A DNA stretch of 64,000 nt. Origin: Isoptericola halalbus (GTDB taxonomy: Bacteria; Actinomycetota; Actinomycetes; Actinomycetales; Cellulomonadaceae). Of the stretch, positions 1 to 9,179 are shown in pieces. Each line of letters starts with the position of its first letter. The first letter of the stretch is position 1. Made by a program: the position numbers and the translations under genes. The notes beneath the pieces are model-generated. The model worked only from the letters and a program-made list of their open reading frames with translations, did no database searches and was not told where the DNA came from. The stretch is taken from NCBI GenBank assembly GCA_009663185.1, contig VJZX01000003.1, positions 62,001-126,000 on the forward strand, in the 5' to 3' direction.

Positions 1-1
1 C

Positions 2-409
2 GACGCGATGCTGCACGCCACCGCCCCGCGCCCCGAGCTGCCACCCCTCGAGCGGTTGCGGGACACGCTCGACCGGTTCGTCGAGTTCGTGCGCGAGCAC
101 GACGGGACCTTCTACTCGCTCGTGCGCGGAGCGGCGAGCGGCGACGAGCAGGTGCGGACCACGGTCCAGCACGCGCGCGACGTCCTGGCCGGCCACCTGC
201 GGGAGGTCGTCCGGGAGCTCGGCGTGGATAAGACACCGCTGCTCGACGTCGCGCTGCGATCCTGGATCTCGTTCGCCGAGCAGGCGCTCGCCGAGGCCGC
301 GACCGACCCCGACGTCGAGCCCGCCGACCTCGCCGCGTTCCTCGAGCGCAGCGCCCTGGGGGTCGTCGCCGCGCTGGATCCCGCGGCGCGTCCGTTCGGC
401 GCGCGGTAG
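2..409 (+). CDS. TetR-family regulator, C-terminal part (5' end outside window)
   Basis: The reading frame is open from the first bases of the window and ends at a TAG at 407-409, so the gene begins upstream and its helix-turn-helix is not visible. The visible part is all-helical with the composition of a TetR ligand-binding domain: it opens PPLERLRDTLDRFVEFVREH and later has a helix around SWISFAEQALAEA. The ligand and targets cannot be inferred. It converges with the htrA-type gene across a strong hairpin. An internal ATG at position 8 is probably not the true start. Confidence 0.7.
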   Translation, partial: DAMLHATAPRPELPPLERLRDTLDRFVEFVREHDGTFYSLVRGAASGDEQVRTTVQHARDVLAGHLREVVRELGVDKTPLLDVALRSWISFAEQALAEAATDPDVEPADLAAFLERSALGVVAALDPAARPFGAR

Positions 410-423
410 CCCTCCGGGCACGC

Positions 424-471
424 TGACGGCGCGAGGCAGAGTCGGGGGGGGGAGCTCTGCCTCGCGCGTCA
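424..471. terminator. Bidirectional hairpin between convergent genes
   Basis: A 13-bp perfect stem (429-441 with 455-467, GCGCGAGGCAGAG and its complement) extends to 17 bp if one bulged G is allowed. The loop is G-rich. There is no U-tract on either side, as is common for actinobacterial terminators. It lies in the gap between two convergent genes and probably ends both transcripts. Confidence 0.75.
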
Positions 472-484
472 GGTCTGGGGGTTG

Positions 485-2008
485 TCAGCCGTTGCCGCCG
501 AAGAGCTCCCCGAGCCAGCCCGGGACATTGTCGGGCTGCGTCGGGTCGGAGCCCTGCTCGGAGCCGCCCTGGCTGCCCTCGCTGCCCTGGCCCGACCCGG
601 AGGTCGACGACTCCTCGCGGACCGCGAGGGTCACCTCCGCCGTCCGCGTCTGACCGTCACGCACGTAGGTCACGGTCGACTCCGCGCCGGCCGAGCGCTC
701 GCGCACGTAGGCGGTGAGGGACTCGGCTCCGTTGACGGCGTCGTCGTCGATCGCGACGACGACGTCGCCCGCCTCCAGGCCAGCCTCGGCGGCCGGCGAG
801 CCCGAGGTCACCTCGACGACCTGCGCGCCCCGGCGCGTGACGCCGTCGGCGGTCGCCGTGGCGTCCTGGAGCGAGACACCCAGGAAGGCGTGCTGGGCCG
901 TGCCGTCGGCGATGAGCTGGTCGGCGATGTTCGTCGCGAGGTTGACCGGGATCGCGAAGCCGAGGCCGATCGAGCCCGACTGCCCACCCATGCCGCCGGA
1001 CAGCGTCGCGATCGACGACGTGATGCCGGTGACCTGTCCCTGAGCGTTGAACAGCGGGCCGCCCGAGTTGCCGGGGTTGATCGCGGCGTCGATCTGGATC
1101 GCGTTGGTCACGACGGTGTCGCTGCCGTCCTCGCCCGACGCCGAGACCGGGCGGTCGAGCGCCGAGACGATGCCCGTCGTCGCGGTGTTGGCCAGTCCGA
1201 GCGGGTTGCCGACCGCGAGCACCGCGTCGCCGACCTGGACGTCGTCCGAGTCCCCGAATGAGGCGGCGACGAGGTCGTCCGGCGGGTCGACGAGCTGGAC
1301 GACGGCGAGGTCCGTCGTCGGGTCGGTGCCCACGATCTTGGCCTCGTAGAGCCGTCCGTCGCTCAGGGTGACCTGGACCGTGCCGTCGCCGGCGCCCGCC
1401 ACGACGTGGTTGTTGGTCAGGACGTGGCCCTCGGTGTCGAGGATGACGCCCGAGCCCTCCGACCCTCCGCGTTGGCTCGCGACCTGGATCGCCACGACGG
1501 ACGGTGCGACAGCGGAGGTGACCGCCTCCCAGTCGGGGTTCTGGTTGGTCGAGCTCGACACGGGTGCGGAGTCGGTCTGGCGGGAGGTGCCGACGTCGGC
1601 CAGCGAGGCCGGGGCGGTGTCGCCGTCGAACGCACCGACGAGCGCCGCGGTGCCGCCGCTCGCCACCAGCGCGGCGATGACGGCCGCGCTCACGACCGGC
1701 GTCCAGCCGCGCGGCCCGCGCGAGCCACCCGGCGTCTCCTGGCCGGGCTGGAGGGGCGTGCCCGGCTGGCCCGGACCGCCGACGGCGCCGAGCGGCGCGG
1801 CGTACGGGTCCGACGACGGGGCCGGCTGCGGGTGGACCGCCGGCGGCTGCTGCGCCGTCTGACCCGGGGCGTACTGGCCGTACCGCGGATGTGCGTGCGC
1901 GGGCGGCACCGGCGCGGTCTGCTGCTCGGCGGGGTGTCCGCCGCCCGCCGACGGCTCGGCCTGGGTGTTCTCGCCGCGTGCGGCTTGGGGCGTGGTGTCG
2001 GTGCTCAT
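485..2008 (-). CDS. HtrA/DegP-like S1C serine protease, membrane-anchored, one PDZ domain
   Basis: Envelope quality-control protease of 507 residues. A Pro/Gln-rich cytoplasmic segment (about 1-100) leads into one membrane helix (about 103-125), a trypsin-like domain with the triad H201 (TNNHVV), D233 (TTDLAVV) and S315 (NPGNSGGPLF), then one PDZ domain (about 385-475) and a Ser/Gly/Gln-rich tail. This matches the actinobacterial HtrA/PepD type, in which the catalytic domain faces outside. I chose the ATG at 2008 because AAGGAGGAG stands 6-7 nt before it. A GTG at 2032 would add eight residues but would place this ribosome site inside the gene. It follows menD by 81 bp on the same strand. Confidence 0.93.
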   Translation of the reverse strand: MSTDTTPQAARGENTQAEPSAGGGHPAEQQTAPVPPAHAHPRYGQYAPGQTAQQPPAVHPQPAPSSDPYAAPLGAVGGPGQPGTPLQPGQETPGGSRGPRGWTPVVSAAVIAALVASGGTAALVGAFDGDTAPASLADVGTSRQTDSAPVSSSTNQNPDWEAVTSAVAPSVVAIQVASQRGGSEGSGVILDTEGHVLTNNHVVAGAGDGTVQVTLSDGRLYEAKIVGTDPTTDLAVVQLVDPPDDLVAASFGDSDDVQVGDAVLAVGNPLGLANTATTGIVSALDRPVSASGEDGSDTVVTNAIQIDAAINPGNSGGPLFNAQGQVTGITSSIATLSGGMGGQSGSIGLGFAIPVNLATNIADQLIADGTAQHAFLGVSLQDATATADGVTRRGAQVVEVTSGSPAAEAGLEAGDVVVAIDDDAVNGAESLTAYVRERSAGAESTVTYVRDGQTRTAEVTLAVREESSTSGSGQGSEGSQGGSEQGSDPTQPDNVPGWLGELFGGNG

Positions 2009-2089
2009 GACTGGCTCCTCCTTGGTCTCCACGACCTTGAGGAGACACCACCAGCCTGGTGCGGCCCTTGGGCGAACCTGAGAGTTTCC

Positions 2090-3907
2090 TCAGAGTGTCG
2101 CGCGGGCGGCGTCGGCGACCTGTGTCGCCAGGTCGCGCGTCTCGGCCAGCCGGCCGGACCGCGGCACGCGCACCTCGATCACCTGGATCCCCCGCGACGG
2201 GGCCTGCAGCGCGTGCCGCAGCGAGCCGACGTCGAGCACGAGCTGGTGGTCCACGCCGTAGCCTGCACACAGCTGCGCGAGGTTCGCGCCGTGCGGTGTG
2301 CCGAACACCCGCTCGAACGTCCGCTGCGCCTCCGGCCCGGTGGCGGCGAGCGCCCCGTGCTCGAGCGTCGCGAAGATCGAGCCGCCGTCGTCGTTGACCA
2401 CGACGATCTCGAGGTCGACGTCCGGCTCGTCGGGTCCGCGCAGCAGCCCGCCGACGTCGTGCAGGAACGTGAGGTCGCCGACGAGCGCGCGAGTGCGCCG
2501 CCCGCGACGCGCCTCGGCGAGCGCGACGCCGATCGCTGTCGAGACCGTCCCGTCGATGCCCGCGAGACCCCGGTTGGCGAGAACCTGCGGCGGCTCGGTG
2601 ACCCCGTGGTCGAGGCCGAGCACGAGATCGAGGTCTCGCACGGGGTTCGACGACCCGACCACCAGGACGTCGCCCGGCCCGAGCACCGCCGTGACTGCGC
2701 GCGCCACGGCGAGCGCGGCGTGCGGGGAGTCGAGCAGGCCGTCCGCGAGGGCGTCGTCGCTCGTGGCGGCGTCGACGACGGCGGCCGCGGCAAGCCCCGC
2801 GGCGCGCCACCGCACGAGGAACGCGGGGTCGCGGACCGGGTCGGGCGGCAGGTACCAGCGGTCGGCGAGCCCGGGCACGACCAGGCCTGCGTTGCGCGCC
2901 GCGTCGGGCCACGGACCTCCTCCGGGCGCGACGACGGTCACCGCTACGTCGGGCCGCGCGAGCAGGCGCAGCACCGGGCGGGACAGGGTGGGACGCCCCA
3001 TGACGACGACCTGCACGACGTCGCGGGCCAGCTCCTCGACGCCGAGCACCGACCGGTACGCGGCGATCGCGTTAGGGCCACCGCACGCGCCCGACGACGG
3101 CTCGGCGAGCAAGGGCCAGCCCTGCGCCTCGGCGAGCCACCGTGCCTCCGGCCCGGCGCCGTCGCCCGCGACGACGAGGGTGCGAGCCGGGTCTCCGCGC
3201 AGAACCGGGTCGGCGTCCGGGCCCGGCACGGGCTCCACGACCCGCGTCCGCAGCCGCGGGTTGTCGTCGAGCGGCGACTCGGACCGGTCGCGGTCCACGG
3301 GCCCGTGCTTGCCTCGTCCGGTGTCCGCGAGTCCGGGCACGAGGGGGCTGTCCGGGTGGAGCGGCTCGCGGTAGGAGAGGTTGAGGTGCACGGGCCCGGG
3401 GTACAGGTCGCGCCGGCCCAGGGCGGCGGCCAGGGCGCGCGAGGCTGTCGCGCGCAGGTCGCGGAGCTCGCCGTCGCGGCCGTCGGGCGCCGGGACGTCG
3501 ACGGCGTGGCGTACCGCGGTGCCGAAGATGCCGACCTGGTCGGTCGTCTGCGACGCGCCGGTGCCACGAAGCTCGTGCGGGCGGTCCGCGGTCAGCAGGA
3601 CCAGCGGGACGCCGGTGTGGTGCGCCTCCAGCACGGCCGGGTGCAGGTTGGCCACCGCCGTGCCCGACGTCGTCACCACGGCCACGGGGGCACCCCCGGC
3701 CCGGGTGAGCCCGAGCGCCAGGAACCCCGCCGACCGCTCGTCGACGCGCACGTGCAGCGTGACCCGGCCGGCGTCGGCGGCCTCGGCGACCGCGTACGCG
3801 AGCGGCGCGGACCTCGACCCGGGCGCGAGCACGACGTCGTGCACGCCGTGCGCCACGAGCTCGGCGACGAGCGCCCGGGCGGACTCGACGGACGGCGGCA
3901 CGCTCAT
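2090..3907 (-). CDS. menD: MenD, SEPHCHC synthase (menaquinone biosynthesis)
   Basis: ThDP-dependent enzyme of 605 residues that joins isochorismate and 2-oxoglutarate to make SEPHCHC, the committed step of classical menaquinone synthesis in the cytosol. Visible marks are the N-terminal APGSRSAPLAYAV segment, VRVDERSAGFLALGL, VTTSGTAVANLHPAV, ANRGLAGIDGTVSTAIG, and the cofactor region GDLTFLHDVGG followed by VVNDDGGSIF. Length is close to the usual 550-600. The ATG overlaps the menC stop (ATGA), so the two genes are probably translationally coupled in the order menC-menD. Confidence 0.96.
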   Translation of the reverse strand: MSVPPSVESARALVAELVAHGVHDVVLAPGSRSAPLAYAVAEAADAGRVTLHVRVDERSAGFLALGLTRAGGAPVAVVTTSGTAVANLHPAVLEAHHTGVPLVLLTADRPHELRGTGASQTTDQVGIFGTAVRHAVDVPAPDGRDGELRDLRATASRALAAALGRRDLYPGPVHLNLSYREPLHPDSPLVPGLADTGRGKHGPVDRDRSESPLDDNPRLRTRVVEPVPGPDADPVLRGDPARTLVVAGDGAGPEARWLAEAQGWPLLAEPSSGACGGPNAIAAYRSVLGVEELARDVVQVVVMGRPTLSRPVLRLLARPDVAVTVVAPGGGPWPDAARNAGLVVPGLADRWYLPPDPVRDPAFLVRWRAAGLAAAAVVDAATSDDALADGLLDSPHAALAVARAVTAVLGPGDVLVVGSSNPVRDLDLVLGLDHGVTEPPQVLANRGLAGIDGTVSTAIGVALAEARRGRRTRALVGDLTFLHDVGGLLRGPDEPDVDLEIVVVNDDGGSIFATLEHGALAATGPEAQRTFERVFGTPHGANLAQLCAGYGVDHQLVLDVGSLRHALQAPSRGIQVIEVRVPRSGRLAETRDLATQVADAARATL

Positions 3908-4923
3908 CGGGCCTCCCCCGCAAGCAGCGCGGCGAGCCGGTCGTGCCGCGCGAGCCACCGGCGGCGCACGTCGTCGGACGGGGCCGCGGCAGCGAGCGCC
4001 GCCTCTTCCGGGTCGACACGCCGCACCGGCAGCGTGCCGTCGACCGGCAGGAGCGGATCGGCGACGACGTCGTGCTCGAGCAGCTGCGACGTCGCGAGGC
4101 CGCACGCGTACGGGAGCTCGGGCAGCGCGGCCGCGAGCGCGACACCCGCCGCGAGCCCCACCGACGACTCGAGCGCGGACGACACGACGACGGGCAGCCC
4201 CACCTGCTCGGCGAGGTCGAGGCAGGCGCGCACGCCGCCGAGCGGCTGGACCTTGAGCACCACGACGTCGGCAGCGTCCTCGCGCACGACGCGCAGCGGG
4301 TCGGCCGCGCGTCGGACGGACTCGTCGGCCGCGATCGGCACGTCGGCGGTGAGGCGGCGGCGCACCTCGGCGAGCTCGGTGACCGTCGCGCACGGCTGCT
4401 CGACGTACTCCAGCCCGCCGGCGGAGATGTCGAGCTGTGGGATGCGCTCGAGGGCCTGGTCCACCGACCACGCACCGTTGGCGTCGATCCGGATCTTTCC
4501 GCCGAGCTCGCCGTAGAGGTCGTCGAGCGCGTCGCGCACCGCCGCGACGCGGTCCATCTCGATGGCGAGCGACTCGACCGTGCCGTCCGGCAGTCGCTGC
4601 GCGACCTTCACCTTGGCGGTGCGGCAGCCCGCGGAGCCGAGGACGATCGCGCGCGCCTCCTGCGGTCCGACGGCCGGCACGGTCACGTTGACGGGTACCT
4701 GGTCACGCACGGGCTCGGGCCAGCCGACGTCAGCGGCCTCGCGCGCGGCGCGCAGCCAGGTGAGCGACTCGACGTCGTCGTAGTCCCAGAAGGGGCTCAG
4801 CTCACCCCATCCGGCCTCGCCGCGCAGCAGCACGCCGTCGCGGACGCCGAGGCCGCGGAAGCGGGTGCGCAGGGGCGTCGACCAGACGGCCGGAGACGCC
4901 GGCGCAGCATGCGGTGGGGGCAC
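3904..4923 (-). CDS. menC: MenC, o-succinylbenzoate synthase
   Basis: Enolase-superfamily dehydratase of 339 residues that converts SHCHC to o-succinylbenzoate, downstream of MenD. Seen in order: the catalytic lysine motif AKVKVAQ, metal ligands in IRIDANGAW, YVEQP and IAADES, and the second lysine in VVLKVQPLGG. The start is taken as GTG at 4923 because a -10-like TACGAT lies five bases before it, which fits a leaderless transcript; no Shine-Dalgarno sequence is apparent and no ATG is in frame nearby. It is the first gene of a menC-menD operon. Confidence 0.93.
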   Translation of the reverse strand: MPPPHAAPASPAVWSTPLRTRFRGLGVRDGVLLRGEAGWGELSPFWDYDDVESLTWLRAAREAADVGWPEPVRDQVPVNVTVPAVGPQEARAIVLGSAGCRTAKVKVAQRLPDGTVESLAIEMDRVAAVRDALDDLYGELGGKIRIDANGAWSVDQALERIPQLDISAGGLEYVEQPCATVTELAEVRRRLTADVPIAADESVRRAADPLRVVREDAADVVVLKVQPLGGVRACLDLAEQVGLPVVVSSALESSVGLAAGVALAAALPELPYACGLATSQLLEHDVVADPLLPVDGTLPVRRVDPEEAALAAAAPSDDVRRRWLARHDRLAALLAGEAR

Positions 4924-4928
4924 GCCCC

Positions 4929-4934
4929 ATCGTA
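4929..4934 (-). promoter_or_regulatory. -10 box of menC, predicted leaderless
   Basis: TACGAT (reverse strand) is followed by five bases and then the menC GTG. This spacing predicts transcription starting at or next to the start codon. Confidence 0.5.
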
Positions 4935-5070
4935 GGCGTACCACACGAGCCGTCGCCTCGGCACCGATCCGGCTGCCGCCCGCATCACCCTGGGGTGTTG
5001 CACCCACCGGCCCGGGAGGATCATGGGGACCGCCGGGTTGGTCGGACGGCACGTCGCGAGGAGATGTGAC

Positions 5071-6237
5071 ATGGAGCTGTCGGAACGGGCACAGGCGGCG
5101 CGCGGCGCCATCGAGCCGGTCACGTCCTTCTTCCTGTCGTTGCGCGCGATGGACGGGCAGCCCGACGTCGTCGACCTGACGTTCGGCGACCCGCACGAGA
5201 TGCCGCTGCCGGCGCTCGTCGACGCCCTGCGTATGAACCTCGAGCCACGAGCCGAGGACTGGTTCGCCTACAAGACCAGCCTCGCCCCGGCTCGGGAGAC
5301 GATCGCCGCCGGCCTGCAGGGCGAGCTCGGGCTGCCCTTCGAGCCCGACGACATCGCGATGACCCAGGGCGCGTTCGGCGCCATCGCGCTCGCGTTCCGG
5401 CTGGTCGCCGACGCCGGCGACGAGGTCGTGATCCCCGAGCCGGGCTGGTTCTACGCTCCGATGCTCCGCGCGGCCGACCTGGTTCCCGTCAGGGCACCGC
5501 TCGCCGCGGACTCCTTCGACCTGGACGTCGAGGCCATCGCCCGGGCGGTCACGCCTCGTACTCGCATCGTCGTCGTGAACTCGCCCGCGAACCCCACCGG
5601 CCGCGTCTACGCCGAGGACCTGCTGGTCGAGCTCGCGACGGTGCTCGAGGCGGCGTCGAGGCGCCACGGGCGACGGATCTGGCTGCTGTCCGACGAGCCG
5701 TATCGGCGGATCCGCTTCGACGGCATCGGCTTCACGAGCCCCGCCGTCTGCTACCCGTGGACCTTGATCGACTACAGCTACGGCAAGGTCCTGCTCGCTC
5801 CCGGCCAGCGGCTCGGCTATCTCGCGCTCTCGCCCGAGATCCCCCGGGCGGTGCGCGACGAGCTGCGCGCCGCGATGCTCCCCCTGCAGATGGGGCTCGG
5901 CTGGGGTTTCCCCGATGCCCTCATGCAGTACGCGGTGCCCGCCCTGGAGACCGTGTCGATCGACCTCGTCGAGCTCGAGCGGCGGCGGGACCGCATGGTG
6001 CAGGCGCTCGGCGCGGCGGGATATGCACTCACCGTTCCCGAGGGCACGTTCTACCTGTGGGGCGCCGCACCGGGAGGTGACGCGGTCACGTTCGTCGCTG
6101 CGCTCGCCGAGCGCGGTGTGTACGTGCTCCCCGGGACCGTGTTCGACCGTCCCGGCCACTTCCGGATCAGCCTGACCGCCACGACCCCCATGCTCGAGCG
6201 GGCGCTGCCCGCCCTGCGCGACCTGGGTCCCGGTTGA
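5071..6237 (+). CDS. PLP-dependent aminotransferase, class I/II
   Basis: Fold-type I aminotransferase of 388 residues. Cofactor motifs are clear: NSPANPTG, LLSDEPYRRI (Asp and Tyr contacting PLP) and the Schiff-base lysine in DYSYGKVLLAPGQRLGY. The segment MTQGAFGAIALAFRL binds the phosphate. The amino donor and substrate cannot be told from the sequence. The ATG at 5071 is preceded by GAGGAG seven bases upstream, which decides it against an in-frame start at 5023. It is convergent with dinB, with only 7 bp between the stop codons. Confidence 0.9.
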   Translation: MELSERAQAARGAIEPVTSFFLSLRAMDGQPDVVDLTFGDPHEMPLPALVDALRMNLEPRAEDWFAYKTSLAPARETIAAGLQGELGLPFEPDDIAMTQGAFGAIALAFRLVADAGDEVVIPEPGWFYAPMLRAADLVPVRAPLAADSFDLDVEAIARAVTPRTRIVVVNSPANPTGRVYAEDLLVELATVLEAASRRHGRRIWLLSDEPYRRIRFDGIGFTSPAVCYPWTLIDYSYGKVLLAPGQRLGYLALSPEIPRAVRDELRAAMLPLQMGLGWGFPDALMQYAVPALETVSIDLVELERRRDRMVQALGAAGYALTVPEGTFYLWGAAPGGDAVTFVAALAERGVYVLPGTVFDRPGHFRISLTATTPMLERALPALRDLGPG

Positions 6238-6244
6238 CCCATGC

Positions 6245-7501
6245 TCACAGATCGTGCTCGGCGAGCTCGCGGAACTCGTCGGGCACGACGCCGTCGCGGC
6301 GCAGCACGACCGGGAGGTAACCGACGGCGTCCCCACCGAACCGCGTCCGGATCGCGTCCATCGACGCGTCGACGGCGCGCCGTGCCGCCCCTGGCGCGGA
6401 GCCGGGACGCCACGGGTCGGGCGGATCGAGGTCGAGCTCGAGCTGGATCGCCCGTTGGTCCGCGAGGTTCGAGACGGAGACGCCGAGCAGCGTGATCTCG
6501 CACGGTGCGGCATCCTCGATCGCGGACCAGGCCAGCCGCTCGGCGACCTCGGTGAGCGTGAGGGTGGCCGCGACCGGCACCGGCAGCGTGAGGGACCGCG
6601 TCGCCCGGCGCATGCCCGCGAAACGCACCGCGACCGTCACGGTGCGGCCGGCGTGGCCCTTGGCACGCAGCCGCCGCGACACCCTGTCGGACAGGTGCGC
6701 CAGGACCGCCCGGACGTCAGCAGCCTCGGGGTGGCGTCGGCTCAGGGCCGACTGGGCTCCTACCGAGCGTGCGCGGCGGGTGGTGACGACCCGGCGGGGA
6801 TCCTCGTCGTGCGCCATCGCGCTGAGCTTGTGCCCGACGGCCTGGCCGAGGATGCGCTCGACCGCCGAGGACGGAGTCCGTGTCAGCTCACCGATCGTCC
6901 GGATGCCCAGGTCGGCGAGGCGCTGCTCGTTCACGGGGCCCACGCCCCAGATGAGGCCGACGGGGAGCGGGTCGAGGAACGCCCGCTCCGTGCCCGGGGC
7001 GACGACGACGAGTCCGTCCGGCTTGGCCACCTGGGAGGCGATCTTGGCGAGGTGCTTGGTCCGCGCGGCGCCGACCGAGATGGGTAGCCCCACGTCGGCG
7101 CGGACGCGCTCGCGAATCCGCGTCCCGATCGCCTCGGGTGAGCCGAACAGGTGCGTCGCCCCGGACACGTCGAGGAACGCCTCGTCGATCGAGATCCGCT
7201 CGACCGTCGGCGTGACGTCCGCAAGGACGGCCATCACGGCATCGCCCAGCCGTTGATACTCCCCGAAGTGACCCCGGACGAACACGAGCTCCGGACAGAG
7301 CCGGGCCGCCCGCCAGCCGGGCATCCCGCCCTGAACACCGTGGACCTTGGCCTCGTAGGAGGCCGCGAGCACGACGCCCCCGCGGGGCCCGCCACCGACG
7401 GCGATCGGTCGCCCCCGCAGGGCGGGGTCCAGCAGCTGCTCGACCGATGCGTAGAACGCGTCGAGGTCGGCGTGCAGGATCGTGGCGCCGTGCGCGGGCA
7501 T
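6245..7501 (-). CDS. dinB: DNA polymerase IV (Y family), SOS-controlled
   Basis: Translesion polymerase of 418 residues. Catalytic acidic residues are visible in HADLDAFYASVE (D12) and SIDEAFLDVSG (D106, E107). The thumb and little-finger regions follow, with the helix-hairpin motif IWGVGPVNEQRLADLGI. QLELDL near the C-terminus could be the sliding-clamp peptide, though it is not a perfect match. A perfect LexA box lies directly upstream, so the gene should be induced by DNA damage. The promoter layout predicts a leaderless mRNA beginning at the ATG. Confidence 0.96.
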   Translation of the reverse strand: MPAHGATILHADLDAFYASVEQLLDPALRGRPIAVGGGPRGGVVLAASYEAKVHGVQGGMPGWRAARLCPELVFVRGHFGEYQRLGDAVMAVLADVTPTVERISIDEAFLDVSGATHLFGSPEAIGTRIRERVRADVGLPISVGAARTKHLAKIASQVAKPDGLVVVAPGTERAFLDPLPVGLIWGVGPVNEQRLADLGIRTIGELTRTPSSAVERILGQAVGHKLSAMAHDEDPRRVVTTRRARSVGAQSALSRRHPEAADVRAVLAHLSDRVSRRLRAKGHAGRTVTVAVRFAGMRRATRSLTLPVPVAATLTLTEVAERLAWSAIEDAAPCEITLLGVSVSNLADQRAIQLELDLDPPDPWRPGSAPGAARRAVDASMDAIRTRFGGDAVGYLPVVLRRDGVVPDEFRELAEHDL

Positions 7502-7507
7502 GGCACG

Positions 7508-7530
7508 AGTCTAGTCGAACACACGTTCGA
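7508..7530 (-). promoter_or_regulatory. LexA box and -10 element of dinB
   Basis: TCGAACNNNNGTTCGA at 7515-7530 is a perfect actinobacterial LexA operator. On the reverse strand a -10 element TAGACT (7508-7513) follows one base later, then six bases and the ATG. LexA bound here would cover the -35/-10 region. Confidence 0.92.
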
Positions 7531-7618
7531 ACTCGAGATGCCCGCTGACCGCCTGTGACCGCGAGCCCGCCCCGGGCGAGCGCCTCGTCCTCGGCCCTCA
7601 CCCTCCGCCTCGACCGGC

Positions 7619-7798
7619 TCAGTCGGTGAACTCCGACAGATGAGGCTCGTACGTCAGCGCGCTCGGCGCCGGCGCGTTGCCGACACCCCCCGCGTCGCGA
7701 CGCACGGTCGCCAGCTCGTAGACGTAGAGGTCGTCCGCTACCTCGGCGAGGTCGACCACCTCGGGCTCGGACCGATCCGGGTTCTGCATCGTGTGCAT
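7619..7798 (-). CDS. Small acidic protein of unknown function, 59 residues
   Basis: I do not recognise this gene. It has an acidic N-terminal half (SEPEVVDLAEVADDLYVYEL) and a Gly/Ala/Pro-containing tail ending LSEFTD. It has no membrane segment and no cysteine. A candidate -10 box CACGAT lies six bases before the ATG, fitting a leaderless transcript, and the gene is divergent from menB. The leader-like acidic helix followed by a small-residue tail recalls RiPP precursors, but no maturation enzyme is nearby, so that reading is weak. Confidence 0.55.
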   Translation of the reverse strand: MHTMQNPDRSEPEVVDLAEVADDLYVYELATVRRDAGGVGNAPAPSALTYEPHLSEFTD

Positions 7799-7910
7799 GA
7801 GTCCATCGTGCTCCCGTTGAGGCCGACTCACGGAGAATTCACCCGGGGCAACCGTCCGCGTGTCGTGAGCGCCCGACGTGCCCGACACCGGATGGCGCCG
7901 CCCGGCCGAA

Positions 7911-7916
7911 TAGGCT
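7911..7916 (+). promoter_or_regulatory. -10 box of menB, predicted leaderless
   Basis: TAGGCT is followed by seven bases and the menB GTG at 7924, with no ribosome-binding site between. Confidence 0.5.
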
Positions 7917-7923
7917 GGCGGGC

Positions 7924-8916
7924 GTGAGCAGCCAGGATCCCGCCGTGCCCCGCCAGGTCTCCGCAACGTTGGACCCCCAGCGCTGGCGCGACGTCGCAGG
8001 CTTCGGAGACCTCACCGACATGACGTACCACCGCGGCGTCGAGCGCACGGTGTCCGACGACGGGACGCCGGTCGTGCGCGACCTGCCCGTCGTGCGCGTC
8101 GCCTTCGACCGCGCCGACGTGCGCAACGCGTTCCGCCCGCACACGGTCGACGAGCTGTACCGGATCCTCGACCACGCACGCATGACGTCCGACGTCGGGA
8201 CCGTGCTGATCACCGGGAACGGCCCGAGCCCCAGGGACGGCGGCTGGGCGTTCTGCTCGGGTGGCGACCAGCGCATCCGCGGCCGGTCGGGCTACCAGTA
8301 CACGACGGCCGACGACGAGGGTCGTCCGGGGGACACGGCCGACAGGGTCGACCCCGCGCGCGCAGGGCGCCTGCACATCCTCGAGGTGCAGCGCCTCATC
8401 CGCACCATGCCCAAGGTCGTGATCGCCGTCGTCGACGGCTGGGCCGCGGGCGGCGGGCACTCGCTGCACGTCGTGGCGGACCTGTCGATCGCCTGCCGCG
8501 AGCACGGGCGCTTCAAGCAGACCGACGCGAACGTCGGCTCGTTCGACGGCGGGTACGGCTCGGCGTACCTGGCCCGACAGGTCGGCCAGAAGCGGGCGCG
8601 CGAGATCTTCTTCCTCGCGCGCGAGTACTCGGCCGACGACGCCGAGCGCTGGGGCGCGGTCAACGAGGTCGCCGAGCACGACGACCTCGAGCAGCTCGCG
8701 CTCGAGTACGCGTCAACGATCGCTACCAAGTCGCCGCAGGCGATCCGCATGCTCAAGTTCGCCTTCAACCTGGCCGACGACGGCCTGGCCGGCCAGCAGG
8801 TGTTCGCGGGCGAGGCGACGCGGCTCGCCTACATGACCGACGAGGCCGTCGAGGGCCGCGACGCGTTCCTCGCAAAGCGCGACCCGGACTGGTCGCAGTT
8901 CCCCTACTCCTTCTAG
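7924..8916 (+). CDS. menB: MenB, 1,4-dihydroxy-2-naphthoyl-CoA synthase
   Basis: Crotonase-fold enzyme of 330 residues that cyclises o-succinylbenzoyl-CoA to the naphthoyl-CoA. Family marks are FDRADVRNAFRPHTVDEL, the oxyanion-hole segment AFCSGGDQRIRG, DGWAAGGGHSLHVVADLSIA and the catalytic region TDANVGSFDGGYGSAYLAR. The C-terminus ends FPYSF, as in many actinobacterial MenB proteins. About 20 residues longer than average, with the extra length N-terminal and in the insert after GGDQ. GTG start at 7924, chosen from the leaderless -10. It stands alone, away from menC-menD and menE-menA. Confidence 0.96.
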   Translation: MSSQDPAVPRQVSATLDPQRWRDVAGFGDLTDMTYHRGVERTVSDDGTPVVRDLPVVRVAFDRADVRNAFRPHTVDELYRILDHARMTSDVGTVLITGNGPSPRDGGWAFCSGGDQRIRGRSGYQYTTADDEGRPGDTADRVDPARAGRLHILEVQRLIRTMPKVVIAVVDGWAAGGGHSLHVVADLSIACREHGRFKQTDANVGSFDGGYGSAYLARQVGQKRAREIFFLAREYSADDAERWGAVNEVAEHDDLEQLALEYASTIATKSPQAIRMLKFAFNLADDGLAGQQVFAGEATRLAYMTDEAVEGRDAFLAKRDPDWSQFPYSF

Positions 8917-9179
8917 TCGGCTGGGTCAGGAGTGCGGGACTGCTGCGCGGGGGTCCAGGTGACACCGAGCACGACCCGTTGGGCAACCGCACCAGAGCTG
9001 CCTGAGGATTGGCAAGACCGCGGGGATTGGCAGCATCAGGCCGAGACGGCGCACCAGAAGCGGCAGATTCCGACCCACGTCGAGTCGGTTCTAGTGTCGA
9101 AACGTCCCATGCTCCGCGACGCGCCGATGCGAGTCTGTTCGCCGCTCCGGATGACTCGGCTCTGTGTCAGGCTTCGTCC
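8917..9179. other. Intergenic stretch, no gene seen
   Basis: No convincing coding region or hairpin. A possible -10 (TAGTGT, near 9092) lies before the next gene, but its spacing to the chosen start is long. Confidence 0.4.

Noticed and set aside
657-2912. Very long open frame of 751 codons on the minus strand
   Set aside because: It is a shadow of htrA and menD, with Arg/Gly/Ala-rich low-complexity translation and no domain.
1406-4516. 1036-codon open frame on the plus strand
   Set aside because: It is antisense to htrA, menD and menC and its translation is Arg/Asp/Val-rich without motifs.
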